Origin: Variovorax sp. ZS18.2.2
GTDB lineage: Bacteria; Pseudomonadota; Gammaproteobacteria; Burkholderiales; Burkholderiaceae_C
Reading direction: 5' to 3'
Length of the DNA: 64,000 nucleotides
Assembly: GCF_024701975.1 (NCBI RefSeq)
Contig: NZ_JANLNM010000009.1
Location: forward strand, 124,001-188,000
The translations under genes were made by a program, and so were the position numbers. This document shows, piece after piece, positions 1 to 8,743 of the stretch (position 1 is its first letter; each line of letters begins with the position of its first letter). The notes beneath the pieces are model-generated. The model searched no databases. It was given only the letters and a program-made list of their open reading frames with translations, and was not told the origin of the DNA.

Positions 1-1689
1 GAGCAGCTGCGCGAGGCCTTCATGCGGCAATCGATCCGCGAAGCCGTCAAGGCCGGCCACCAGCGCATCGCCGTCGTCTGCGGCGCGTGGCATGTGCCGG
101 CGCTGCAGGGCGCGGTCACCGCCAAGGCCGATGCGGCATTGCTCAAGGGCCTGCCCAAGCTCAAGGTGCTCGCGACCTGGGTGCCGTGGACCTATCGGCA
201 CCTCACGAGCGCGAGCGGCTACGGCGCGGGCATCGATTCGCCCGGCTGGTACGAACACCTGTGGCAACAGGGCCAGCAGGTCGCGGGCCGCACGACCGGC
301 TGGCTCGCGCGCGTGGCGCGGCTGCTGCGGGAACACGACCTCGATTGCTCCTCCGCCCATCTGATCGAAGCCACGCGCCTGGCCGAAACACTGGCCGCGC
401 TGCGCGAGCGCCCCGCGCCCGGTCTGCCCGAACTCGACGAGGCCGTGCGCAGCGTGATCTGCATGGGCGAGCAGGCACCGCTCACGCTGATCCACCAGCG
501 GCTCACCGTCGGCGACCGCATGGGCCAGGTGCCCGCCGAAGTGCCGACCGTGCCGCTGCAGCGCGACATCGAGCAGGCGCAAAAGAGCCTGCGCCTGAAG
601 CCCGAGGCGACCGCGAAGACGCTCGACCTCGACCTGCGCCAGCCCAACGACCTCGCGCGCAGCCACCTGCTGCACCGCCTGCGGCTGCTCGACCTGCCGT
701 GGGGCGAAATCACCGCGGGCCAGCGCGCGAGCCGCGGCACTTTTCACGAGGTGTGGCAACTGCAATGGCAGCCCGAGTTCGCGCTGCGCATCATCGAAGC
801 CAGCCGTTTCGGCGCGACCGTGGCGCATGCCGCGAGCGCGCGCGTGATGGAAGAACTGGCGACGGAAACCTCGCTCACCGCGCTCGCCGAGCAGGTCGAC
901 ATCGTGCTGCTGGCCGACCTGCCGGTCGCCGTGCAGGCCGTGACCCGCGCGCTAGAAGACCGCGCTGCGCTCACCGGCGACGCGGTGCAGCTCATCGGCG
1001 CGGTGCCGCCGCTGGCCAACGTGTTCCGCTACGGCAGCGTGCGCCAGACCGACAGCGCGCTGCTCTCCCACGTGCTCGACAGCCTGATCGTGCGCGGCGC
1101 CATCGGCCTGCCGATCGCCTGCGGCGCGCTCGATGCCGAAGCCGCCGAGGCGCTGCGCACCCGGCTCATCGCCACGCACGACGCGGTGCGCCTGCGCGAT
1201 GGCGAAGAAACCACCGCCGCCTGGCGTGCCGCGCTGCGTTCCATCGCCTTCGGCGAGACCGGCGCGCCGTTGCTGCGTGGCGTGAGCTGCCGGCTGCTGC
1301 TGGACGATGCGCAGCTCGAAGGCGACACCGCCGCGCAGCAGCTCGGCCGCAACCTCTCGGCCGGCGCACCGCCGACCGAGGCCGCCGCGTGGCTCGAAGG
1401 TTTTCTCAACCGCAACGCGATGGTGCTGCTGCACGACGAGGCCGTCTGGTCGCTGGTCGACCGCTGGCTCTCGGGGCTCGGCGAAGAGCACTTCGTGCAG
1501 GTGCTGCCGCTGGTGCGCCGCAGCTTCGCGGACTTTTCAGGTTCGGACCGGCGCGCGCTTGGCGAGCGTGCAAAACGCGGCGCGGTCGGCGGCACCTTGC
1601 CGGCCGCCGTCGCCGCCACCGACTGGGACGAAACACGCGCGGTGCTCGCGCTGCCGCTGCTGCGGGAACTGCTGGGAGTGAAAGCATGA
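1..1689 (+). CDS. DUF5682 family protein (5' end outside window)
   Basis: The frame is open from base 1, so the N-terminus lies upstream of the window; 562 residues are visible before the TGA at 1687. The visible start carries a motif AVVCGAWHVPAL followed by a long Ala/Leu/Arg-rich helical body, which I recognise as a DUF5682-type protein. Proteins of this type are usually encoded with a MoxR-type AAA ATPase, a SWIM zinc-finger protein and a VWA protein; a VWA gene follows here after 151 bp, and the other partners would be expected upstream. No signal peptide or membrane segment is visible in the part seen, so it is probably cytoplasmic. The biochemical role of the family is unknown to me. 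The family call is by resemblance only. Confidence 0.7.
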   Translation, partial: EQLREAFMRQSIREAVKAGHQRIAVVCGAWHVPALQGAVTAKADAALLKGLPKLKVLATWVPWTYRHLTSASGYGAGIDSPGWYEHLWQQGQQVAGRTTGWLARVARLLREHDLDCSSAHLIEATRLAETLAALRERPAPGLPELDEAVRSVICMGEQAPLTLIHQRLTVGDRMGQVPAEVPTVPLQRDIEQAQKSLRLKPEATAKTLDLDLRQPNDLARSHLLHRLRLLDLPWGEITAGQRASRGTFHEVWQLQWQPEFALRIIEASRFGATVAHAASARVMEELATETSLTALAEQVDIVLLADLPVAVQAVTRALEDRAALTGDAVQLIGAVPPLANVFRYGSVRQTDSALLSHVLDSLIVRGAIGLPIACGALDAEAAEALRTRLIATHDAVRLRDGEETTAAWRAALRSIAFGETGAPLLRGVSCRLLLDDAQLEGDTAAQQLGRNLSAGAPPTEAAAWLEGFLNRNAMVLLHDEAVWSLVDRWLSGLGEEHFVQVLPLVRRSFADFSGSDRRALGERAKRGAVGGTLPAAVAATDWDETRAVLALPLLRELLGVKA

Positions 1690-1699
1690 ACGTTCGCTC

Positions 1700-1819
1700 T
1701 TGCTCCCTCTCCCCCTGGGGAGAGGGTTGGGGTGAGGGCATGGGCCTTCGCATCTGCACCGCCTTCGCTGTCGTCGCTGGCCCTCACCCCCGCCCTCTCC
1801 CTAAGGGGAGAGGGAGCAA
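1700..1819. repeat. Inverted pair of REP-like palindromic repeats
   Basis: Two 39-bp units face each other: 1700-1738 and 1781-1819. Each unit is itself hairpin-forming (CCCTCTCCCC, short loop, GGGAGAGGG) and ends in GGTGAGGG or its complement CCCTCACC. The right unit is the reverse complement of the left apart from a few mismatches in the loop and its flank. The whole intergenic space between the DUF5682 and VWA genes is taken up by this structure. The arrangement is that of a BIME-like pair of extragenic palindromes; it could act as a transcription attenuator or mRNA stabiliser between the two genes. Confidence 0.75.
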
Positions 1820-1840
1820 CACGAGCACAGAGGCGACTCA

Positions 1841-3052
1841 ATGAGCGCGAATCTTCAAGACCCCGCCGAAGACAAGACACTGCCGCCCACCGACCGTCTG
1901 CAGCGCTGGCGCCTCGTGCTCGGCAGCGAAGCCAACGCCAGCTGCGGCGCCGTCGAAGGCCGCGTGCGCGAGATCGACCAAGCGCTCGCCGCGCTCTACG
2001 AAGCCGACGGCCGGCGCGGCCTCGGCCAGGGCGGCCAGCGCGGCGGCCGGGGCGATTCCGCGCCCAGCGTGGCGCGCTGGCTCGGCGACATCCGCAAGTA
2101 CTTTCCGAGCCAGGTGGTGCAGGTGATGCAGCGCGACGCGATGGAGCGCCTGAACCTGCGCCAGATGCTGCTGCAGCCCGAGATGCTGGAGAACGCGCAG
2201 CCCGACGTGCACCTGGTCGCCAATCTCGTGGCGCTCTCCAGCGTGATTCCCGCCGGCACCAAGGACACCGCGCGCGCCGTGGTGCGCAAGGTGGTCGATG
2301 AGCTCATGAAGAAGCTCGAGGAGCCGATGCGCAGCGCCGTGAGCGGCGCGCTCAACCGCAGCCAGCGCAATCGCCGGCCGCGCCATTCGGAGATCGACTG
2401 GAACCGCACCATCCGCGCCAACCTGCGCCACTGGCAGCCCGAATACCGCACCGTGGTGCCGCAGACGCTGGTCGGCTACGGGCGCAAGGCGCGCCAGCCG
2501 CAGCGCGAGGTGATTTTGTGCATCGACCAGAGCGGCTCGATGGCCGCCTCGGTCGTCTACTCGAGCATCTTCGGCGCGGTGATGGCGAGCCTGCCCGCGG
2601 TGGCGACCAAGCTCGTGGTGTTCGACACCGCCGTGGTCGACATGACCGAGCAGCTGCAGGACCCGGTGGACCTGCTGTTCGGCGTGCAGCTGGGCGGCGG
2701 CACCGACATCAACGGCGCGGTCGGCTACTGCCAGAGCCTGGTGCGCGAGCCACGGAACACCATCCTCATCCTGATCTCCGACCTGTACGAAGGCGGCGTG
2801 GAAGACAACCTGCTGCGCCGCGCCAACGAGCTGGTCGAGGCCGGCGTGCAGTTCATTGCGCTGCTCGCGCTGAGCGACGAGGGCGCACCCGCCTACGACC
2901 GCGACCTGGCCTCCAAGTTGGCGGCACTTGGCGTGCCGTCGTTCGCCTGCACGCCCGATGCGTTTCCGGGCCTGATGGCCGCGGCGATCAAGCGCGAAGA
3001 CGTCGCAAGTTGGGCCGCAGGCCAAGGCCTGAAAACCAGCCGCGCGGCGTGA
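1841..3052 (+). CDS. VWA domain-containing protein (CoxE-like)
   Basis: A 403-residue protein whose C-terminal half is a von Willebrand factor A domain. The metal-ion-dependent adhesion site is intact: DQSGSM near residue 228 (DxSxS), a Thr in GGGTDINGAV near residue 287, and Asp in ISDLYEGG near residue 312. The N-terminal half is helical and charged and has no signal peptide, so the protein is likely cytoplasmic. VWA proteins of this kind work with MoxR-type AAA ATPases as metal-dependent scaffolds; the neighbouring DUF5682 gene fits such a cluster. The ATG follows AGGCG at a suitable distance. The substrate is unknown. Confidence 0.85.
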   Translation: MSANLQDPAEDKTLPPTDRLQRWRLVLGSEANASCGAVEGRVREIDQALAALYEADGRRGLGQGGQRGGRGDSAPSVARWLGDIRKYFPSQVVQVMQRDAMERLNLRQMLLQPEMLENAQPDVHLVANLVALSSVIPAGTKDTARAVVRKVVDELMKKLEEPMRSAVSGALNRSQRNRRPRHSEIDWNRTIRANLRHWQPEYRTVVPQTLVGYGRKARQPQREVILCIDQSGSMAASVVYSSIFGAVMASLPAVATKLVVFDTAVVDMTEQLQDPVDLLFGVQLGGGTDINGAVGYCQSLVREPRNTILILISDLYEGGVEDNLLRRANELVEAGVQFIALLALSDEGAPAYDRDLASKLAALGVPSFACTPDAFPGLMAAAIKREDVASWAAGQGLKTSRAA

Positions 3053-3056
3053 GGTG

Positions 3057-4034
3057 ATGCCCGGCCTGTCCCGACGCAAGCTTGCGGCACTGGCCCTCGC
3101 GCTTGTGTCGGGCAGAGCAGCGCACGCGCAACGCGACTTCCCGGCCCGGCCGATCCGCTGGATCGTGCCGTACCCCGCGGGCGCGGTCGCCGACATCGTC
3201 GCGCGCACCATCGGCACCCAGCTCGCCATCGACACCGGCCAGCCGGTGCAGATCGAGAACCGCGCCGGCGGCAACACCGCGCTCGGCGCCATCGAGGCTG
3301 CGCGCGCGCCGGCCGATGGCTACACCGTGCTCTCTGTCGACAACGGCACGCTGGTGTTCAACCCGGCGCTGTACCGCAACCTCAGCTACAACCCGGCGCG
3401 CGATTTCGCGCCGGTCACGCTGCTGGGCCGGCTGCCGATGGTGCTGCTGGTCGGCCCGTCCAGCGGCGTGAAGGACGCGCGGGCCTTCATCGCGGATGCA
3501 CGGGCCTTTCCCGGCAAGGTCAGCTTCGCCTCCGCCGGCACCGGCACGCCGCAGCACCTGGCGATGGAACTGCTCCAGCGGCAGGCGGGTCTTCGCATGG
3601 TGCACGTGCCCTACCGCGGCGCCGCGCCCGCACTGGCGGACCTGGCGGGTGGCCAGCTGCCCGCGATGATGAGCGACCTGGCCGCGGCCAACCGGTTCAT
3701 CCAGAGCAGCAAGGCGCGCGCACTCGCGGTCGCCAATGCCACCCGCCTGCCGCAACTGCCCGCGGTGCCCACCTTCGCGGAACTCGGCCTGCCGCGGGTC
3801 GAGGCCGCCGCGCTCATTGGCCTGGCGGTGCCCGCGGGCACGCCGCCCGAGCTGGTGGCGCGGCTGCAGCAGTCGATGGCCAGCGCGATCCACAACCCGG
3901 CGGTGCTGCGCAAGCTCGCCGAGTCCGGCGTCGAGCCGGTGGGCAGCACGCCGGCCCAGTTCGAGGCGCTCATCGGCGATGAAACGGCGCGCTGGCATCC
4001 GTTGATCAAGAGCCTCAATCTCTCGCTCGACTGA
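3057..4034 (+). CDS. Bug-family (TctC-like) periplasmic solute-binding protein
   Basis: About 325 residues. It starts with SRRKLAALALAL and a cleavage-like AHA-Q around residue 23, then the Bug signature region RPIRWIVPYPAGAVADIVAR. The rest shows the family landmarks ENRAGG and VPYRGAAPA. Bug proteins bind carboxylates or amides and deliver them to TctAB permeases, but no tctA or tctB is nearby, so this is one of the orphan Bug proteins common in betaproteobacteria. The ATG at 3057 sits directly after a GTG at 3054, and either could be the start. It lies only 4 bp after the VWA stop, so it may be co-transcribed, although function gives no obvious link. Confidence 0.9.
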   Translation: MPGLSRRKLAALALALVSGRAAHAQRDFPARPIRWIVPYPAGAVADIVARTIGTQLAIDTGQPVQIENRAGGNTALGAIEAARAPADGYTVLSVDNGTLVFNPALYRNLSYNPARDFAPVTLLGRLPMVLLVGPSSGVKDARAFIADARAFPGKVSFASAGTGTPQHLAMELLQRQAGLRMVHVPYRGAAPALADLAGGQLPAMMSDLAAANRFIQSSKARALAVANATRLPQLPAVPTFAELGLPRVEAAALIGLAVPAGTPPELVARLQQSMASAIHNPAVLRKLAESGVEPVGSTPAQFEALIGDETARWHPLIKSLNLSLD

Positions 4035-4203
4035 TCAAAAAACAGGCAATGTTTCAGTCCCCTTTACGGGGCCTTTGCACGAACTTTGCGCGGGTGTGCC
4101 GCCGCCCTCACGCTGAACTAAGAGTGGCTGCCTAGATTGGGGCATCGCACATGGAAGGTCGCGCGGACGGGTTGCACAAGGCAGGCCGGCTCGCACCCAG
4201 TCA

Positions 4204-5859
4204 ATGACAATCCGCCGGTTCAATCACGTCATCCTTGCGGACGATTTCTTTCGGTCCGCCGCCAACGGTCTTCCGTACCACGCCGCGAACCGGCGATTCC
4301 TGCGCGGTTTTTTCGATTCCACGCTCGGCCGCCTGGGCCTGCCGGTGCGCGAGGTGGCGCCGCTGGAAGGTGGCGGACGCATCGATGTGGCGCGCCTCAT
4401 GGCCCGGCTCGACCTGCCCTCGACGCCCGCTGGCTGGGCCCGCGCCTGCATCGCCGACCTGCTGCCGGTGCATGGCCGCGAGGGCATGCCGGCCTTCGAC
4501 CCCGGGTGCCTGGTGATCGGCTGGGGCCTCACGCCGGCGCTGCAGCACTGCATTGCGCGCAGCGGCGCGAGCTACCTGGACATCGAGATCGATCCGCGCC
4601 GCTTCACCGAGCACCTGCATTTCTGCGCACGCACGAACGACCCGGTCATCGCCACTGCGCTGCAGGCGCGCCGTGTCGATGAAGAGGTGTTCTGGAACCA
4701 CGCGGCCGCGCTCAAGGGCCACTTCGCGCGGCACGGCGCGCCGGCGCTGTTCGATCCGCGGCTTCGCATCGGGCTCTTCTTCGGCCAGAGCCTGGTCGAC
4801 CTGTCGCTCGTGAGCGGCGGGCGCACGATGCACCCCGCGAGCGTGGTCGCACCGCTGCGCGAACTGGCGCGCAGTGTCGACCTGCTGGTGATCAAGCCGC
4901 ATCCCTACGAGCCCGCGCTGCACGACCTCGCGCCGGTCGCACGGGCCATTCCCAACGTGGCGTGGACCGAGGAGAACACCTACGCGCTGCTGTCGGCCGC
5001 CAACGTGCATTTCGCGGCCAGCCTGTCGTCGAGCGTGCTCACCGAGGCGCGCTACTTCCGCAAGCCCGCGCATGCGCTGATCCGCGCCGACCGCAATGCG
5101 GCGGGGCAACTGCCGGTGGCGTGCTCGGCGTGGATTCCTGTCGGGCCCGAACTCGGTGCCATGGATTTCATGACCGCCGTCAGTGGCATCGATGACGCAG
5201 CACCACGCCACTTCGCCGCATGGCCCGCCACCGCCATCGACCGCGCCTTCATGACCCGCTGGGGCTTCGACGACCAGAGCCGCGGGCTGCACGACGTGGC
5301 CGAGCTGCAACTGAGCCGCCCCTACCTGTTCCACCCCGGCAGCCCCGCGACGGGTTGGCTGAGCCACGGCTGGTCGCCGCCCGATGCCGAGGGCGCGAAG
5401 AGCGTCGGCGAGCTGGCGTGCCTGGTGATTCCGCTGCCATCGCTGGCGGAAATGCTCTCGCACCAGCAGCCGCACCGCCTCGAGGTGCGCATCGACTTTC
5501 GCAGCAACCTCAAGACCACGAGCGTCCACGCGATGTTCGATGGCACGGTGCTGCCCGGCTCCTGCACCACCGGCGCGAAACGGCGCAGCCTGGTGTTCGA
5601 AGTGCGGCCCACGGCCGGCAGGAAGTGCCTGGTGCTGCAGTTCGTCGTGGCCGATGCGGGCCGCGGCAACGGGCGCCGCGCGGTCGCCAAGCCGGGCTTC
5701 ACGCTCAGGAAGCTGCAGGTGTCGCTGCGCACGGCCCGGGGCGTGGTCTCGATGCCGCCGTCGGTGTCTTCAACGCAGTGGTCCGAGATGCGGCCGGTGC
5801 GTGCGCTGGCCCGGGTGTTCCGGGCGCTGCGCGATTCGGCGCGCGGGGTTACCGGGTAG
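4204..5859 (+). CDS. Putative capsule/polysaccharide synthesis protein
   Basis: A 551-residue protein with no signal peptide. The central part (about residues 170-310) has the look of a GT-B or capsule-synthesis-type fold, including GLFFGQSLVDLS and LVIKPHPYEPALHD, a KPHP motif often seen in polysaccharide biosynthesis proteins, then FAASLSSSVLTEARYF. The C-terminal 200 residues look beta-rich and match nothing I know. It precedes a convergent glycosyltransferase gene, with 11 bp shared at the 3' ends, and lies in a locus with two more glycan genes and UDP-glucose dehydrogenase. A role in surface-glycan assembly is inferred from this context; the exact reaction cannot be named. The space 4035-4203 upstream shows no clear regulatory site. 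Confidence 0.55.
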   Translation: MTIRRFNHVILADDFFRSAANGLPYHAANRRFLRGFFDSTLGRLGLPVREVAPLEGGGRIDVARLMARLDLPSTPAGWARACIADLLPVHGREGMPAFDPGCLVIGWGLTPALQHCIARSGASYLDIEIDPRRFTEHLHFCARTNDPVIATALQARRVDEEVFWNHAAALKGHFARHGAPALFDPRLRIGLFFGQSLVDLSLVSGGRTMHPASVVAPLRELARSVDLLVIKPHPYEPALHDLAPVARAIPNVAWTEENTYALLSAANVHFAASLSSSVLTEARYFRKPAHALIRADRNAAGQLPVACSAWIPVGPELGAMDFMTAVSGIDDAAPRHFAAWPATAIDRAFMTRWGFDDQSRGLHDVAELQLSRPYLFHPGSPATGWLSHGWSPPDAEGAKSVGELACLVIPLPSLAEMLSHQQPHRLEVRIDFRSNLKTTSVHAMFDGTVLPGSCTTGAKRRSLVFEVRPTAGRKCLVLQFVVADAGRGNGRRAVAKPGFTLRKLQVSLRTARGVVSMPPSVSSTQWSEMRPVRALARVFRALRDSARGVTG

Positions 5860-6985
5860 GCGGCGCCGCGGCGGCGAGGTCGTGGAGCAGCACCGTCCAG
5901 TGCTGCAGGCGTGCGATGGCGGCCTCGCGGCCCTTCTGCGCCGCCTGGTGGGCATTGCCGGTGTCGGCCAGCGCGAGCAGTTCGCTCGCGGCCGTCGTCA
6001 CGGCGCGCGCGAAATCCCCGGTGCGACCCTGCCACACCACGATGCGATGGTGCAGGCCCAGCTGCGCTGCGCGCTGCGCATTGATCGCCTGCTCGGGCTG
6101 GTCGGTCAGGAGCAGCAGGATCGGCTTGCGGTAGATCGCCGCGATCGACAGCGCCGCCATGCCGGGCGCCGAGACGATGAAGGCGCTGCGTGCGGCCATC
6201 TCGATCCAGTGCTCGTCCTGCGCATGCCAGCCCGCGCGCTGCGCATAGCCCTCGCCGACGAGGTGCGCCGGCACGCGCGCATCGGCCAGGCCGCGCTCCA
6301 GGCCGTCGGCCAGCGCGGCCTCCTGGAAATGCGGATTGAGGTAGACCGCGGCCTGCGGCGCGAGGTCGTCGTGCGCTTCCGTGTCGGCACCCATCACGGC
6401 CACCGGCGTGGCAAGTTCGTGCCCGCCGCGGCCGTCGTCCCGTGGCTCGCCATAGGCGAAGTCGTGCGCGATGCGCGCGCGGCTGCGGCCGATCTGCCAG
6501 GCGACGATGCGGCCGAAGATGCCCGCCATCCATGCCGGCATGCGCCCGCTGAAATTGGTCTCCAGCGCATGCCGCAGGCTCGCGCCGTACACATGCACCA
6601 CCTTGCGCCGCCAGCCCGGCATCCAGCCCATGAACAGCAGCGCGGGATGGAAGGAGTCGTTCACCACCAGGTCCGCATCGCGGAACCACGCGCGCAGCCG
6701 CAGGATGTCGCGCAGCATGCGTCCCGGGCGGAACACGTAGTGCGCCACGTTGCGATCGGTCTCGCGGCGCAGCATGTTCTGCTCGCGGTCGAACTGCACC
6801 GCGTAGTGGCGCGAGAGCACCGGCGCCTCGATGCCGAAGCCGGCAAGAAAGCGCGCGCCTTCGTCGGAGGTGGTGAGCACCTGCACGCTGGCGCCCGCGG
6901 CGCGCAGCGAATGCGCGAGCAACTGCGCGCGCATCAGGTGGCCGCGCGCGTCCGCGGTCGCGAGGTAGACGATGCGCGGCGGCAT
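5849..6985 (-). CDS. GT-B glycosyltransferase-like protein
   Basis: 378 residues starting MPPRIVYLATADARGH at 6985. The N-terminus is a nucleotide-sugar-fold pattern (beta strand, RGHLMRAQLLAHSLRAAG), and the C-terminal half has FIVSAPGMAALSIAAIYRKP followed by TDQPEQ, comparable to the donor-binding part of MurG-like and related GT-B enzymes. The frame runs open further upstream, but the ATG at 6985, 8 bp after the stop of the ferritin-like gene, is the natural start. It is the last gene of a four-gene leftward operon. Transfer of an activated sugar to a surface glycan is likely; donor and acceptor are unknown. Confidence 0.7.
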   Translation of the reverse strand: MPPRIVYLATADARGHLMRAQLLAHSLRAAGASVQVLTTSDEGARFLAGFGIEAPVLSRHYAVQFDREQNMLRRETDRNVAHYVFRPGRMLRDILRLRAWFRDADLVVNDSFHPALLFMGWMPGWRRKVVHVYGASLRHALETNFSGRMPAWMAGIFGRIVAWQIGRSRARIAHDFAYGEPRDDGRGGHELATPVAVMGADTEAHDDLAPQAAVYLNPHFQEAALADGLERGLADARVPAHLVGEGYAQRAGWHAQDEHWIEMAARSAFIVSAPGMAALSIAAIYRKPILLLLTDQPEQAINAQRAAQLGLHHRIVVWQGRTGDFARAVTTAASELLALADTGNAHQAAQKGREAAIARLQHWTVLLHDLAAAAPPTR

Positions 6986-6993
6986 CAATCGAC

Positions 6994-7755
6994 TCAGGCG
7001 GCCACCGGCCGTGCACTGCCGGGGCGCAGGCGCAGGGCCAGGCCCGCGACGTACATGCCCAGCGCGCCGGTGATGCCGAAGCCGCGCTCGGTGTCGCGCA
7101 CCTCGTGCATCAGCTGTGCGAGCCTTGCTTCTTCGTGCGGCGCCACGCAGCGCTGCAGCGTGTGGCTGCAGAGGCGGATGTGGCGGTCTTCGTCGGCGAG
7201 CACGCGCGTGAGCAGCGGGTGCAGCGCATGCCGCGGGCCGATCAGCGCGCAATGGCGCTGCAGGATGCGCGAGGCCATCTGCTCGGCGGCAAGGCCGATC
7301 GCATAGGCCGGCACGAGGCCGCCGTGCGCGAACTGCGGCGCATGGCGCTGGATGAGGCGCTGCCAGCGCGCGAGCTTGCGCCGGCTCAGCCAGTCGGGCT
7401 GCGGCGCTTCTTCGGGCGATGCGGCGGCCTGCGCGGTGCCGCCGCGTTCGATGATGGCATCGGCGAAGAGGCGTGCATGCAATTGCTCGTCGGCCAGGTG
7501 CTGGTCGAGCTGGCGCGTGAGCCATTCGGGCGCGCTGGTGCGCAACTCGCGCTGCAGCGCCTGCTCGGACGATTCCTCGCCGACGAGGTAGAGGCGCAAC
7601 AACATCACTTCACCGGCACGGCTCGCATGCATCTGGCGCAGGGCGGCGCGCTTGATGTGGTGAACCAGCCGCGCCTGCAGCGACGGCCAGCCTTGCAACT
7701 GCGGCGGCGCAAGGCAGTCGAACGCGGTGGTCGGCGATGCGGCGTCAGCGTCCAT
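6994..7755 (-). CDS. Ferritin-like di-iron domain protein
   Basis: 253 residues and largely helical. The spacing of ligands is that of a ferritin-like four-helix bundle: Glu49 in RAGEV, Glu90 and His93 in ADEQLH, Glu158 in AAEQM, Glu189 and His192 in ADEDRH. That makes a complete E, ExxH, E, ExxH set, so a carboxylate-bridged di-iron centre is expected. The start ATG at 7755 overlaps the 3' end of the upstream exported-protein gene by 11 bp. It sits between an exported protein and a GT-B glycosyltransferase in one operon, which suggests a tailoring oxidation or hydroxylation of a glycan or lipid precursor. That role is inference; a simple iron-storage role is not favoured by the context. Confidence 0.75.
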   Translation of the reverse strand: MDADAASPTTAFDCLAPPQLQGWPSLQARLVHHIKRAALRQMHASRAGEVMLLRLYLVGEESSEQALQRELRTSAPEWLTRQLDQHLADEQLHARLFADAIIERGGTAQAAASPEEAPQPDWLSRRKLARWQRLIQRHAPQFAHGGLVPAYAIGLAAEQMASRILQRHCALIGPRHALHPLLTRVLADEDRHIRLCSHTLQRCVAPHEEARLAQLMHEVRDTERGFGITGALGMYVAGLALRLRPGSARPVAA

Positions 7756-8743
7756 TGGCCTTGGCCACCGGGGCCTGCTGTGGTTGCTGTTGCTGCCAAC
7801 CGAGCACGAGGCCGATGAAGCTGTCCTGCAGGAACGCGCGCGCCGATGCATCGGCGCCGGCGAACTCGCGCTGCTGGCCGTCGTAGCGCACATAGCCCTT
7901 GCCGCCCGCGGCGCCGAGCACCAGCTTCTCGTTCTTCCTGAAGCCGCGTTGCATCAACGGCTGCAGCAGCGACTGCGATTCGAGCCCATAGAGGAACAGG
8001 TCGCGCTGCACCACCTGGCGCGGTATCTGCCCGCTCAACGCCTGCAGTTCGAGCGACCAGTTGCCTTGCCGCATCGCTTCGGAGAGTTCGATGCCCTTGG
8101 CCGAAGGCGCGCGGAAACGCGCACGTGCCACCGACTTGGAGGCGCGGCTCAAGCCCAGGCCGACGGTGATGTCCGCATCGGTGGCGCCGCCCGTCCGGTT
8201 GTCCTGCACCTGCACGATCTCGTTGGCGAGCCGCGCGGCGATGGAAGGTTTGGAAAGCGTCTCGCTGATCTGTGCCGGCGTGAACACGACTCGCTCGGCG
8301 CTGCCCTCGATCACCACGACCTGATACGGGTCGATCTTGATGTCGCTGAACTCGCCGCCGATGGGCGAGTGCGCATGGCTGCTCACCGACCACTCGTTGC
8401 CCGAGCGGCTGAGCAGGGCGTGGAAGGTCAGCGGCACGCGCTGGCCGCCGTTGCGTGATTGGCCTGAGCCTTGCAGAAGCACATCGCCCACGATGGTCTT
8501 CTCGCCGTAGATGCGCGGGTTGGCAAAGCGGATGGTGTGCGCGGCGCTGTCGAGCGCGGCGCGCGTGTCGGCATCGTCCAGCGCGAGACGGTTGCAGTCG
8601 CTGGCGGGGCCTGCGAGCGCGGAGAAGGGGCAGCCGCTGTCGGACTTGAAGTTGAAGACGCCGCGGCCGGTGAAGTCGGCGGCACCCGCTGCAACGCATG
8701 CGCCGGCCAGCACGAGAAGGCTGAAGATGCTTTTCTTGTTCAT
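7745..8743 (-). CDS. Exported protein of unknown function
   Basis: 332 residues. It begins MNKKSIFSLLVLAGACVAAGA, a clear Sec signal peptide; the AGAC stretch could alternatively be a lipobox. The mature part begins ADFTGRGVFNF and is beta-strand rich, with two Cys early on (SGCPF, SDCNR) that could pair. The C-terminal half is helical with a repeated ARF/ARA pattern and ends in a Gln-rich tail. I do not recognise the family; a distant likeness to YceI-type lipocalin folds is possible but weak. The start overlaps the stop of the upstream GT2 gene by 4 bp (ATGA), so the two are translationally coupled. Confidence 0.7.
   Translation of the reverse strand: MNKKSIFSLLVLAGACVAAGAADFTGRGVFNFKSDSGCPFSALAGPASDCNRLALDDADTRAALDSAAHTIRFANPRIYGEKTIVGDVLLQGSGQSRNGGQRVPLTFHALLSRSGNEWSVSSHAHSPIGGEFSDIKIDPYQVVVIEGSAERVVFTPAQISETLSKPSIAARLANEIVQVQDNRTGGATDADITVGLGLSRASKSVARARFRAPSAKGIELSEAMRQGNWSLELQALSGQIPRQVVQRDLFLYGLESQSLLQPLMQRGFRKNEKLVLGAAGGKGYVRYDGQQREFAGADASARAFLQDSFIGLVLGWQQQQPQQAPVAKANGR

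Noticed and set aside
4051..4070. Short CCCC/GGGG inverted repeat after the first Bug gene
   Set aside because: Stem of four pairs only; not distinguishable from chance in GC-rich DNA.
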